Shown piece by piece: positions 9,883 to 21,758 of a stretch of 64,000 bases of DNA. Below the pieces are notes generated by a model. The model saw only the letters and a list, made by a program, of their open reading frames with translations. It was not told the DNA's origin and did no database searches. Source of the stretch: Cyanophora paradoxa (Eukaryota; Glaucocystophyceae; Cyanophorales; Cyanophoraceae); the NCBI GenBank assembly GCA_004431415.1, contig QPMI01000494.1, forward strand, positions 585,766-649,765. Direction: 5' to 3'. The translations under genes were made by a program, and so were the position numbers. How positions within the stretch are numbered: position 1 is the first letter of the stretch; every line of letters begins with the position of its first letter.

Positions 9883-11411
9883 GAGCTGCTTGAGCTGCTC
9901 GAGGAAGAATCGCTGTCGCTTCCGCTGCCGCCCCGCCTCCGCTTCTTCTTCTTGTCCTGCGCCCGCCCGGCAGCCCCTCAGACACCCTCCCAGCGGCGAG
10001 GAGGAGACACAGCCCGCACCCGCTTTCGTCGCTTCTTGTCCATCTTGCGGGCCTTGCGATCCTTGTCCTTCTCCTTCTCCTTGTCCTTGCGCCGTTCCTT
10101 GTGCCGCTTCCGCCGCTCATCCCTGCTCGCGCCCTCGACCCCGCTCCCGCTCGCCGCGCCGACGCCGGTCTCGCCCCTCTCCTCCGCCGAACGCTTTGCG
10201 GGCGCGCCCGCGCGCGGTGGGCTGTCCGAGCGCGCCCGCTCCACGGCGCCGCGGCCCCGAGGCTTGACGCCCCGCGCCGCCAGCGCCGCCCGCCAGTCCT
10301 CCTCGTCTCCCCCCGCCCCGTCGCGGCCGGCTTCCGCGGAGGCCGCTGGCGGCTCTCCGTCCCTCTCTGGCTCCGTCCTGTGCGCGCGCATGCGTTCGTG
10401 AGCGGCGCGTCGGGGCCCGCCACAGCAGAACCGGCGGCGCGGCGCGGCGCGGCGGCGCGCACCGCTTTCCTGCGTCGCCCAACTCGCCGCCTCCGCCGTC
10501 GCGTTCGCTGCGGTGGCGGTGGCGCCTGTGGTGCCGCCGCGCCTCCCGCCGCCGCTGCGCCGCCTTCTCCTCGTCCTCCTCCTCTGGCGCCGAGCGCTCC
10601 GCGTCGTCGCCGCCGCTGCCGCCCGCCGCGCGCGGCTCGCCCGCCTCGCCTTCGTCCTCGCCCCAGCGCCCGCCCTCGCGCCGCGCGTCCTCCTCCTCCT
10701 CCTCCTCGCCCTCATCGTCGCGGTGGCGCCTACGCTCGTCGTCCTTCCGCGACCGGTGGCGGTGGCGGTGATGATGGTGCTTGCTGTCGCGGTCACGGTC
10801 CCGCCTGCTGGGCGCACTGAACTCGTGCTTCGCAGAGCTCTTGCCCCACTTCACCTCCCGCACTTCGCGCCTCTCCTCCTTCTGGCGGTGCACGCGCTCC
10901 TGCTGCTTGACGAGGACGCGATTGTAGCCCACCGTGTTCTTCAGCACGCGGCCAAAGACCCCAGCGTTTGGCCTCGCTTGGCGCTCCGTCGGCTCGGGGC
11001 GCCTGCGTTCGTGTGAGCGCGTTGCATGGCAACCTTGGGGCCAAAGAAGCGCGGAAAGATCGCAGCATTCAAAGCGCTCACAGGTTGTCAAGCAGAAAGG
11101 CGCCAACTCCGTCCTTGTTCGCGCGCTGAACGGCAAGTAGCGCCTTAGTGAGGAGCTGCTCCTTGGCCATGCGCTCCAGCTCGGCCTCGTCGAAAACTGG
11201 GCTGTACATCCTTCAACAAGATGCTTCGGAGCGCCTCCAGGCCGGCCAGCTGCTCTTCGATGGGTTCTCGCACGCCGCCGCCGCCCGTGGGGCTTCGGAT
11301 CGCCTTTACGAGCTCTTTGACCACCAACAGCTGTTCAAAACGCTGCCGCCGACGCAGATGGGCAGAAAGTTCCCTGCGAGCGGGGTACAGCCTTCCAAAG
11401 TTTGCGAGCCC
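9576..11411 (-). CDS. Arg/Ser/Asp-rich nuclear-type protein (RS-like)
   Basis: Exons on the minus strand start with ELSAHLRRRQRFEQLLVVKE (about 11340-11400) and GGVREPIEEQLAGLEALRSI. They continue with FDEAELERMAKEQLLTKALL and AVQRANKDGVGAFLLDNL (about 11095-11190), then GVFGRVLKNTVGYNRVLVKQ (about 10900-10960). After that come long charged tracts rich in RD, RH, RRR and DKEK, a polyserine run encoded by AGC repeats (about 9850-9890), and a Pro/Ser-rich end stopping at EEGEVMAQ (9576). Such Arg/Ser/Asp-rich composition is typical of splicing-associated nuclear proteins. I cannot assign a family, although the GRVLKNTVGYNR block looks conserved. The 5' end is unresolved; an additional exon near 11910-12009 (MWCDAGAGAGDPRPVLSNSI) may belong to it. 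Confidence 0.55.
9849..9890. repeat. (CTG)n trinucleotide repeat within coding exon
   Basis: About ten CTG units are followed by CTTGAGCTG variants. On the minus strand they read as AGC, coding polyserine in the RS-like gene. Confidence 0.85.
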
Positions 11412-12291
11412 TATCTAGGCGCAGCCAGCCTGCGGGGAGAGCCGGGCTGCAGCATCGTGGATGCGTGAGTGCCCGGCTAGCTACGCGAATGCAGGCTGCA
11501 GCACCCTGAAGACTCCGCGAGCTTTCGATTGAGGATAACCCCAGTTCGATCGTGTTGCAGCTGCAGACTGCAACTGCTGCATCAGGGACGCTGTTTTCAG
11601 TTCATCTCTTCGGATTCCCCGCCCTGAGCGATCCGGGCTTCTCGCCTGTTGCCCCGTAGCCGTTTCTGGCCGCACGTCGCGCGCGAGGACTCCGGGAGAG
11701 GAAGCTGCAGCACATTCATTCAGTAGCTAACGAGAGGAGGCCTCCGTTCGCACCGGTTGCGGCTCCCTTCATCGCCCCGGACCTCGCGACGACGTTCGAT
11801 CCTGCAGCTGGCTCCCTCCCCTCGATCCCGTGCGCCGCGCTCGCCTCCCGCCGCATCGCAGTTCTCGCCCTGCCATAGATCTGATAAGAGAAAGAGCAGC
11901 CATGGACCTGGAACGCCCCGCCCGCCGCTTGTAGCGGCATGCGGTCCTCGATGGAGTTCGAGAGGACCGGCCGCGGGTCGCCAGCGCCGGCGCCGGCGTC
12001 GCACCACATGCGGGACTCTAGCGAGCTAAGGCACAGGAATGCCGCGCACAGCGCGGTGCAGTCGCGTGCGCATAGTCCGGCCGCGCGCGTGCGGGCGCGA
12101 GCCGCGGCCGCGGCCGGCGCCGGAGGCAATGCGGCAATGCGGCAAATCCCGTCCGTCTTCAGCCTCCCATTGGGGGCGGACAGGAAAACGCTCCAACACT
12201 ACTTGGACTTTGGTTCGTTCGAATCCGATCGCTTTGCCCGTTGGATCCGCTGCTGCGCGCGCGCTGAGCAGTCCGCTGAGCAGACCCCGAA
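11412..12291. other. Divergent intergenic region / possible 5' exon of the RS-like gene
   Basis: Minus-strand reading frames at 11500-11670 and 11720-12009 look partly protein-like but cannot be joined confidently. The promoter of the TmcB/C-like gene must lie just left of 12292. No TATA box or other clear element is visible. Confidence 0.4.
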
Positions 12292-15200
12292 ATGGCGAGG
12301 AGGGAAGACGCCGCGGCGCATTCCACGCTAGTGCAGCTGCTCAGGAAGCTCGAGAAGGTCGCTTTCTCAGTCCTCTTTTACCTAACGGATCGTGCGTACC
12401 CCCCTTCACCCCCCGTGCGCGGCTAACTCGCACCTGTACCCAGGCACGGGCAGGTCGCCCGGCTTCTGGACCCGCATCTTCATCCCCTACGCCTTCCTGT
12501 TCTACGACTGTACCCTCCCCGCGCCCCCGCGGGCCGCTCGCGTACCCCCTTGACCCCTTCTTCGCCGCATGCGCAGTCACGCAGCTTATGACCCTCTCGT
12601 GCGCACATCGTATCCCCCTTTCCCTGTTTTCCGTACCCTGAATCGGCGCAGGATGCCGCCGCGTTTCCCCGATTCCGCTGGCGCGTGGTTAAGCTACCCC
12701 GGGACAGCGGAGAGCATCGTTCGCGCCCGTACCCCCTCCCCTGCACTACCATCTAACCCCCGTACCCCAGTTCGCATCCGTCCAGTCCTCTTGGTTCGCC
12801 AGTATATTTCGGAGCGCGGGTACGACATCTCGCGAATCTTTTGACGATCCAAATCTTCGATTGAGTTCTCCGCAGCCATTTTTTGGTCGGCCGCCGTCTT
12901 CATCATATTCACGTACTGCCTCACGGGATACGGTACCCCCATTCGCTCCGATCCCTCTCCTCCTTCGCTCACTCTGATCCGTCGCGCAGTGTTCTACATG
13001 AGCGGTACCCCCCCTTTCCCCCGCCCGGAATCGAGATCTGTACCCCCCAACTCCCCCCCCCAGTCACGCAGTCGCTGCGGGTCTTCCCGCTGCGGCTCCT
13101 AAGAATGATCGCGTCCTTCCTCGTCGACGCGTCGTTCATCCCGGCCACCCAGGTACCCCCCCCCCTGCCTACCTACGTACCCGCCCCCTCTAGAGCGAAC
13201 TTTTACGTGTTCAAACGATTACCTATAGCCACCAATGCAATCACAAGTGTAACACCGCCGCAGATTCTGGCCCAGCCGCTGGCTTGTTACGTGGCCGACC
13301 ACGCCCCGGGGCCCGCCGGCGTCGTCCGCGACTCGGTGCGACGCTGCGCAACGACGTATATATAGTCTTTGGAACGCGTACGCGCGCGCGGGTTGAGGTT
13401 TACTCAGCTTCCCGCCTCGCGTAGGTCCTTTCCAGCATCAGGAACTGCCCCGCGTTCCATGGCCAGGGGGGGAGCCTCGCGCCGGGGTACCTCGCCGTCT
13501 CAATCGCCCTCCTCCTCACCTTCGTCGTGCGCTTTCCTGTACCCCCGATATCATCATCCGCGTACCCCGGCTCCTGACTCGACGACAGCCGTACGCCCTC
13601 GTCTTCCGCCTCATCTTCTACGACAGGTGGCGTACCCCCCATGAGTTCCGTATACGCAATCCGCCTCTCCCGGTAAAAGATGTACCCCGCAGCTGCCCCG
13701 TCTCCTTCGCGAGGGCCGCCCGACCCCACGGGCGCTTCTCCTTCCTCTACGGTACCCCTCCCGCCCCTCGCCCTTTCGGCATCGCCGTGTACCCCCGGCC
13801 CCTCATTTCGGCGCAGCGATCGTGCAGAGTACCATGATCTTCGTGAACCTGTTCGTGGGGGCCAGCGTGCGGTCTTCGCAGGTGCCCCCCCCCCCCCCCC
13901 CCCCCACCCACCCCCTCTTTCATGTACCCTGACTGACCGTCCCTTCTAAAAATAGGCCGTCAACTTCGCGCTGCTCGTCCTCGTCTGCATCTTCATCCAA
14001 GTCACCGTACCCTTCTACAGCACCTTCGAGAACTGCCTGGTTCGAATCCCCCCGGTCCCGTTAACATTTCGTTCCTTCGGCCTATAATTAGCCTGCAGCG
14101 CGCCGGGCTCTTTCTGGCTGCCGCCGCCTTTCCCATGACGAGCCGCCTCATCGACCTGGCGCCGGAAGGTCCGGTACCCCCTTTCCAGATCAAATTCACT
14201 ATCTGTTCTAAGATTCTTTTTTGCCCAGGAGACGAAGCGGCCCTGTTCCACTACGCGTCACTGGCACTCGCCCTCATCGTTCCCTTCTTTGTCTCCGGCG
14301 CCACTTTCACATGTGCGTTCTTAAGCTTTCTAGCAAACTTAAAATAAGATTTATTATATCGAAGAGGTTCGAAGTTGGGCGTCGGATTTGATTTGATCTG
14401 ATGGGCATGCGCAGTCGTGCGGATATGGCTGGTCGCCGGCGCGCGCCCGAGGCCGGCCGCGGCGGCGGCCGCTGCGCGATACGCCGCCGCCCCCCAGCCG
14501 CGCTCCCTCCCGGGGCTGGGCCTGGCGGGCCTCCAGAGCCTGAGCCCGGCGCCCTCGACCGCTGCCCCCTCCCCGAGGGCCCGCCCCACGATCCAAGTGC
14601 GGCCGGCGCCGCGGCCGCCCGTCGTCCGGATCCCGGAGGGTGCAGCAGCTACAGACACCGAAGGCGAAGAAGGGGAAGGCGAGGAGGACGGAGAGGGCGC
14701 CAGCGTCGCCGCCGACGCCGGCGCCACGGGCGCCGGCCCCGCCGGGCGGACCTCGCCGCCGCCGCCCCTCAACGCGATCGCGAACAGGGACTCGATCGTC
14801 GTGCAGCCGCACCTCGGTCCGCCCCCTCCGAATCCCCTCCTATCCGCCCCCCCGCCCGCCCGCTTAAGCTCGCCCGCCTGGCCGCCCGCCCGCCCGCCCC
14901 CCGGCGCTGGCCGCCCGGCCGGCCGACCGCCCGGCCGGACGAGGCCGGTTTAAATGTCGCCCGCCCGCCCGGCCGCCCACTCCTGGCTGGCTGGCCGAAG
15001 CCAGTTTCGTCTGCTTCTAAAGCTTTCGCCCCCCCGCCCCCCCGCCCGGCCCGCCCGCCCGCCCGCCCGCCCGCCCAACCGTTTTAGCTTTCGCCCGCCC
15101 TCCTGGCTGCCGTACCGAAGCCCGCTCCTCCTTCTTCTAAGCCTCTCCTGCTCCTCCGCCCGAGCAGGCGGGCGGCTGGCGCGGTCGTGGCTGGGGCAGT

Positions 15201-18200
15201 GGCTCGTCGCCGGCCTCGACGCCTGCGGCCTCCTCTTCTTCGTCGAGTGCCAAGTACGTATACGCGCGAGTCTTCACTCCAAGCTTCTTAAGCGTGCTTA
15301 ATTATGCGGGCTTCTTTTTGGATTGAGCTTCTTAAAGATTTTAAGCTTACGCTTAGGTGCGAAGCATATACGTAATAATAAGCTTCTTGAGCTTAATTAG
15401 GAGCTTCTTCTAGATCTTTGGATTGATCATGGGATTCTTCGCCTCACTCTCACTCGCTGCAGTACGAGGTCCGCGCCCGGGTCGCCCTCCGCAGGCACTG
15501 CGACGTCGCCGCGGCCGACGCCATTTACCGGTGAGATATTATATAGATTTCCGCCTTTTTCCCAGCGGCTTCTGCCCTTTTCCATGGGCCTGGGCCTGGT
15601 CGGCTCGACTAGCTATAGACGGGGTGGCGGGCTCTTAAACGGAAGGGGACGCCACCGCTCTTAAACGGAAGCTTGCCTGGCGCCTCCGCTTCTTGAATGG
15701 CGAAGGCGCCGCGCGCGGCGCCGGCGCCGGTGGGGATCGCGATCCAACCGCCTGCCAGCCATCGACGCCTCTCTTTTCTCCCGCGGCCGACCCCGTCTTT
15801 GATTGATTTCCCCCTCTGAATTCTCCCGCAGGGAGGCGATGTACGCGCTGCCGCATTCGGTCTACATTCGTATCCACTACGCCCTCTTCATACGCCGTGC
15901 GCTCGAGCGGCCGACGCTGAAGCCGAAGCTTGGGCCCCCGTCTTAATAGTAATAGAATAAGATTCTGATAGCTATGGTATAATTAGCATCTTTCAGCCGC
16001 CTCGATAGTAAGCTGACTAGTACTTTAGATCTCCTACACAGACCACAGCCTTGCGATTGCCTTGTAGTAGTTTAAGCCTATAAACTCTAATCGCAATCCG
16101 ACTCTTCGAAATCCTCTTCTTCGCAGACTACAAGGGGGACACGGCGATGGCGGCGCAGCGGATGCGCTCGGCGGCGGCCGCGGGGCCCATCGCCTTCGAC
16201 ATGCGCTACCTCGTCTTCGAGAAGCAGCGCCTCTGGGACCAGGTGGGCTTCTTTCTTTTCAAGCTTCAAGCTTCTTCTAAGAGATTCTTTTAAGCTTGAG
16301 CTTCAGCCTCTATTTTTGATCAGCGTCTACTAGTATCTGAAGCTCTCGCAGATCGCGCACGGGCAGCACTTGGGGCACACTCTCAACTCGATCTCCATGC
16401 TCGAGTTCGAGCAGGTGCGCGCCACGTCGACTCGCGATCGCTCTCTTAGCTCTTAGAGCGCCCTTATTAAGCTCTTCTTGATTTTTAGAGCTTTTAGTGA
16501 TTTAGGGCGCTAGCTCGCGACCCGTTCTCTTCTCCAGCCCGTAAATAGCCTAAGGCCCTTTAACGTTAGGGCGCTTGATGAATGTTTTCTTCTCCAGCCC
16601 ATCGTATCCGCTCAGGTGTCACTTTGACTTTAATTTTTCATCCGCCCAGGTGTACGGGACGGCGAAGGCGAAGCACGCCGAGGCGCTCCGGCTCATCCAG
16701 CGCTTCTGGGCCGGCGTCGCCCGCAAGCAGAACGGTGCGCGGGGCCGGGGCGCGAGCTCTAGATCTGTTCGACTTCGATATATATTATTACAAGCTGAAG
16801 GTTATAATTCTTAAGGCTCAAAGCTTAGAGCTCTTAACGGTTCTAGGAGCTTTATTTGCTCTAATCTACATCAATTAGCCGCGCGTGCATGCACGCACGC
16901 AAGCCTCGCGCTTCGATCCCGAAACTCATGCTTCGATCCCGAGCAGGGAAGTACCTCGTCGGCGCCTCGCACTACGTCTCCCGGGTACGCTTAAATGGCC
17001 TTCTCTGCCGACCTCGACCTTCGTGTCTCTCACTCCGCGCCAGATCTCGGACACGTCGCGCGCCGCAGCCAACTCGTACGAGGCGCTGCTCCGAAAGTAC
17101 AGGAGCTCCAAGATGCTGCTCCGCACCTACGCCGACTTCGTGGCCTCGGTGGGTCCAACGTCAATGCCATTAGAAGGAGCTATAAGAAGAAGCTATAGAA
17201 AGAAGCTTACATCGGCCTACTCCAATATTTTGATATAAACGCCGCTGATCGAAAACTAATTATAAAAATATATTAGCTTTCGTGAAGCTGATCGGTGTTG
17301 TTTAATTTGTTTCTCGTGAAGGTACTCAACGATCCGGAGCGTTCGCACCAGCTCTACCTGCGAGCCGTACGTTCGAATTTCCGAATTTCCGTTCGGACCT
17401 CGGTGTTGCGGCTAATTAATTCGATTTTCGAACGAATTCGAAGGACGAGATCGAGGAGCAGGAGGCGGCGCGGTTGGGCGGCGGCGCCGCCAACGGCGGG
17501 ACCGCGGAGGAGGGGCAGACGGAGGAGGGGACCGGCGACGGGACGAGCGACGCGCCGGACGCCCTGAGCAGCCAGGGGGGCAGCAGCTCCCAGGTCCGTT
17601 TGTTCGTTCGATCCCGAAAGCTAGCGATCGATCCCGAAATCCGATTCGGCCCACCCTGGCTCCCGGCTTGCAATTGGACGCGCGGGCGCCGATTTCCGAT
17701 CGAATTTCGTGGCTTCATTGGCCGATTTCCGATCGAATTTCAGGTGAAGGACGGGGCCGGCGCCGCCAAGAAGAAGAAGAACCGCAACGACGGGTTTCTG
17801 AACAACGAGGGCCAGCTCAAGGCCGTCCGCCGCCTCCACACGGGGTCCGTCCTCTAGACTTTTTAGTTTTAGTTTATCGCTCTGCTTTTTAGTTTGCTTT
17901 GCTTTGCTGCTTCCACTTCTTATCTTACTTTGGCGGATGCGTGGCGGGCGCAGCGCGGCGACGGGGCTGAGCATCCTCGGCGTCGAGGTCGTCTGCTTCT
18001 ACCTCATCAGCCGCCTGCTGCTCGACAAGATCTCGGGGGGTCAGTTCGAAGCGGGGTCTAATGATTTCGCCTTGTGGCCATGACTCTGCACGGGATATCT
18101 TTGAGCGACCGGTTCCCGGCAGGCCTCACGCGGATCACCGACATCGCCTCCCACGCGCGCTCCGTCTCGTCCATCACGGGTATGGCGCCGGCTGCGCTCT

Positions 18201-21200
18201 CGATTTATTTGCAGGCTTCTTCTTACGCTTTCCCGTGCCGCCGCCGGCCAGACCACGCCCGAACCCTCCAGCTCTCGGCGTCGCTGAACTACCCGGCTGT
18301 CTACCGGGATGAGGCAAGCGCGCCCGCCCGCGCCTGGCCGCGCCCGGCCGCGCCCGCGCCCCGCACATAAGCAGCCGCGCGTCATATAAATAAATGATTA
18401 ACATATGCTGCTGTCTGAAAGATGAACATTAAATAACATTCCGGGCCGCAGCTGTCCCGCATGCAGGCGCTCGCCGACGACTTCCGAGAGGCTCACAGGG
18501 GCCTCTATTTCGGGAGGTCCGCTTATATAATATATTATGCTCACGTTAATCACTCGAGCTCTTGCAATCACAGCCTTTCCCCTCTGTACCTGACTGCAGC
18601 TCTTACGTAAACGCAGGCCCGGCGTGCCTCCGTCTACATCCCGCGTCATTCAGGTGCCCTGGGCCCTGCCAGGCTTCTGCCAGTGTTGGGCGCTTAAACT
18701 GACCTGCTTAAACCTAAAAGCTTACGTTTAGGCTTCATTGTAAGCTTAAGCTTAAGCGTACGTCTGCTCAACTTCAATGCGCAGGACCTGTGGAACTCGC
18801 CGAGCATCGAGTACCAGGTCTACCTGCCGGACGTCGACGGGGGCAAGCCCTCTCGCGTGCAGCAGAAGGTGCGATAGATTTCATTTAGTCGCATTACTTC
18901 ACTGTTTGCGATCATATATATGTGATTCGGCACGCAAATCGATATCGATCCAGGCGGGCCTGTGGGACTTGGGGGCGCTCTTCTACTCCCGGGCGATGGA
19001 GTTTCGCGAGGCGCCGGCGGCCGAGCACGCGGGCGCCGCCACCAACCGCGCCTTCCGCTTCATCCAGGCGCGTTCATTATTGCGTTCGATCCCGAAATCG
19101 CGTTCGATCCCGAACTTTCGTTCGATCCCGAACTTTCGTTCGATCCCGAAATCACGTTTGATCCCGACGTACAGGACGTGGGCGCCCGGCAGCTCACCGA
19201 GGTGATACTGCAAGCCGCGCTCCTCTACGAGAACGAGGTGGGTCGTGTGGCGTTTTTGAAGTTGCACACTGCGCTTTTAGGCGTTACCGTTCGTTCGCTT
19301 CCTAATGCGGCCGGCGCCGCCCTTACGCTTTCAACGCTGCATGCTGTCCTTTGAAGAGGACGGATGTTGTCCTTTTAATGAAGGATGTATCTATAGCAAT
19401 AATTCTAATTTATGCCTTTTTGTTTCTCTCTGACCACGACCGGCGGTTTCCTTAGATCCTGCAAGACCGGGACTTGACGTTCATCCTGCTGAGCGCCATG
19501 GTCCTCGTCGGCCTCACCACCATGTTCTCCACCATACTCCTCGTGGTGTGCCCTGGGTCCCGGCCCGTCCCGTCCGTTAATGTTCCGCACTGGCGGTTCC
19601 GATCTAACAGCCTAGCGCGGCGGTGCCGATCTAACAGCCTAGCGCGGCGCGCCCCCTGGCCGTGGGTCCCGCAGCCGTCCTCTCCAGATCCTCTCCTACC
19701 GAATACATAAAACATGAATGTCTCGTGTCGCAGTTGAAATTGATCTCACGGCCGCGTAGATCCAGCCGTCGATTCGGCGGGTGCAGCAGACCAAGAGCGG
19801 CGTCTCCGACATCCTGAACGTCATTCCCCGCCGAGGTCAGCGTTTATATTTTCTGAGGCCGTGAGGTCTCTTCATGGACATCTATCTGAGGCTGCGTGCG
19901 GGTCGGGCCGGGGTCAGCGCTGCGGAAGATCGCCCGGCACTACGCGAAGATGCGGCCGCCGGACGTGGAAGAGAGCGACCAGGTCCGACCATATATATAA
20001 GCCACTCCATTGTTCCCTATATGCCTTACATAAAAGAATTCAAAACCCACTCCACATTGATTTTCCTATAATCCTGTCATATAAACCGTGTAGTAGCCGC
20101 ACTTGACGGAAGCGGCTTCCATGGCCAGGAACTCGGAGAGGAGTACGTCGTCGAAGAAGACGAGGACGAGGACGAAGGGACCGAGAACTCGACCCGAGCG
20201 GCAGCCGCCAGCGCCGGCACCGGAGAGGCGCTCGGGTCCCGGACCGAGCGCGGTCGTACGGGCGCCGCGGGTGTGGCCGTGCCGCGCAGCACCTCGATGC
20301 GGCGGATGCAGTTGGCGGGCGCGGGCCGTCGCAGGTCCCTCATCAGGCGGTCTCAGTCCATGGTTAACACGAAGGTACGCGCGCTCGCGCCATCTCTTTA
20401 CAACGTTAACGTTGCATTCGCCTTTCGCCGTTTATTTTATTATCTCTAATGGGCTTTTCGTTGTCAGACTCCGGCCGCGGCGCAGAACTCTGTAGATGAA
20501 AGTGGAATAAGCATGCTTTCTGGCGCGGCGCAGGCAGCGGCGGATCGGGAGGCGCCCGTGTACCCCCTGCCCTCCGCGCGCGTGTACCCCGCACCCGCGA
20601 GCGGCGGAAGCACGTACGCGTGGCGCCAGGCGGCGTCGCCGGCGCCGTCGGTGGGGCCCGCCGCCTCCGTGCCCGTGCTGGATATTTCGGGCACCAGCAT
20701 GGTACGATAAATATATTATACATTCGCATCGCTCGCCCCTTTATCCGCCTTCCTTCGCTCGTCGCGCTCGGTTTGTATTAATGCATTACACAGACTGGGG
20801 CCATGGCGACGTTTTACACTCTGACGACGGTTCGGGACCTGGAGATTCTCGACGAGCAAAACGCGGCGGCGGAGGGCAGGGCGCAGACGCAGCGGTCTCG
20901 CGATCGGACGGAGCGGACCGGCCGCTCGCAGAAGGGCGGCGCGATCGAAGTGCCGGAGATGGTAGCCCGGTGGGATCCGGACGCCGCGCAGTCGCCAGCC
21001 GCAGCGGACACGCCCGATCAGCCCAAGGAGATTCTAAGCCCGCCGGCGACCGCGCGCTCCACCTCGAACCCCGCCACCGCGCTGCTGCAGCCGATTCAGG
21101 ATACACGCAGTGCGCATATGCATGCGCCCAGCCTCTCCGTTTAAATCTCTGCCGCTTAGCGCCCGGCCTTCATATATATAGAAGAGCACGTGGACCTCCA

Positions 21201-21727
21201 TAGAAGAAGCTATAGAAGCAAGGGGGCATATATAAGAAAAAGAAGCTATAGAATGAAGCTTATAGATTAAGATCTACATCTCTGCCGCTAAGCGCCCGGC
21301 CTCGCCTCGCCTCGCCGCGCAGGCAAGACGAGCAGGTGGACCTGCTGTACGGCTCGCCCTGCCTGCGGGCCGACGGGGACTGCTCCAAGGCGACCCTCGA
21401 CTACCTCTCCTCCCTCGTCTCCCACGGCCTCGGTGACCTTTGAATTTCCCTTAGCCGCTCCCTTCCTTAGGCTTTAAAACGCTCTAGATCTAAATCTGCG
21501 GCGAACATGTTTCTCGTTGTTATTAATGATTTCGAACGCTCCGGCAGATTTCTGCATCGAGCAGTTCGTCGGATTCGCGCAGCAGGCGCTGAAGGAGAAC
21601 AAGGCCTTCACAGAAGGGTGCGACCAGTTACCTTTGCGCTTGCGTTGACTTTGATACGGCTCAAAATTTGAAAATTCGCGATGACTCTCAGCCTCCTCCC
21701 CCCCCCTTTCCCCCCCCCCTCCCCCCC

Positions 21728-21758
<31 letters not shown>

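Noticed and set aside
9586-10401. Plus-strand ORF with poly-Leu and Arg/Ser-rich sequence
   Set aside because: It is the shadow of the RS-like minus-strand exons, whose poly-Ser and RD/DKEK composition and coherent stop are more natural.
14036-14052. tRNA-like B box (GGTTCGAATCC) on the plus strand
   Set aside because: No pairable T-stem, A box or acceptor stem at the right distance; it lies at an exon/intron junction of the TmcB/C-like gene (after STFENCL).
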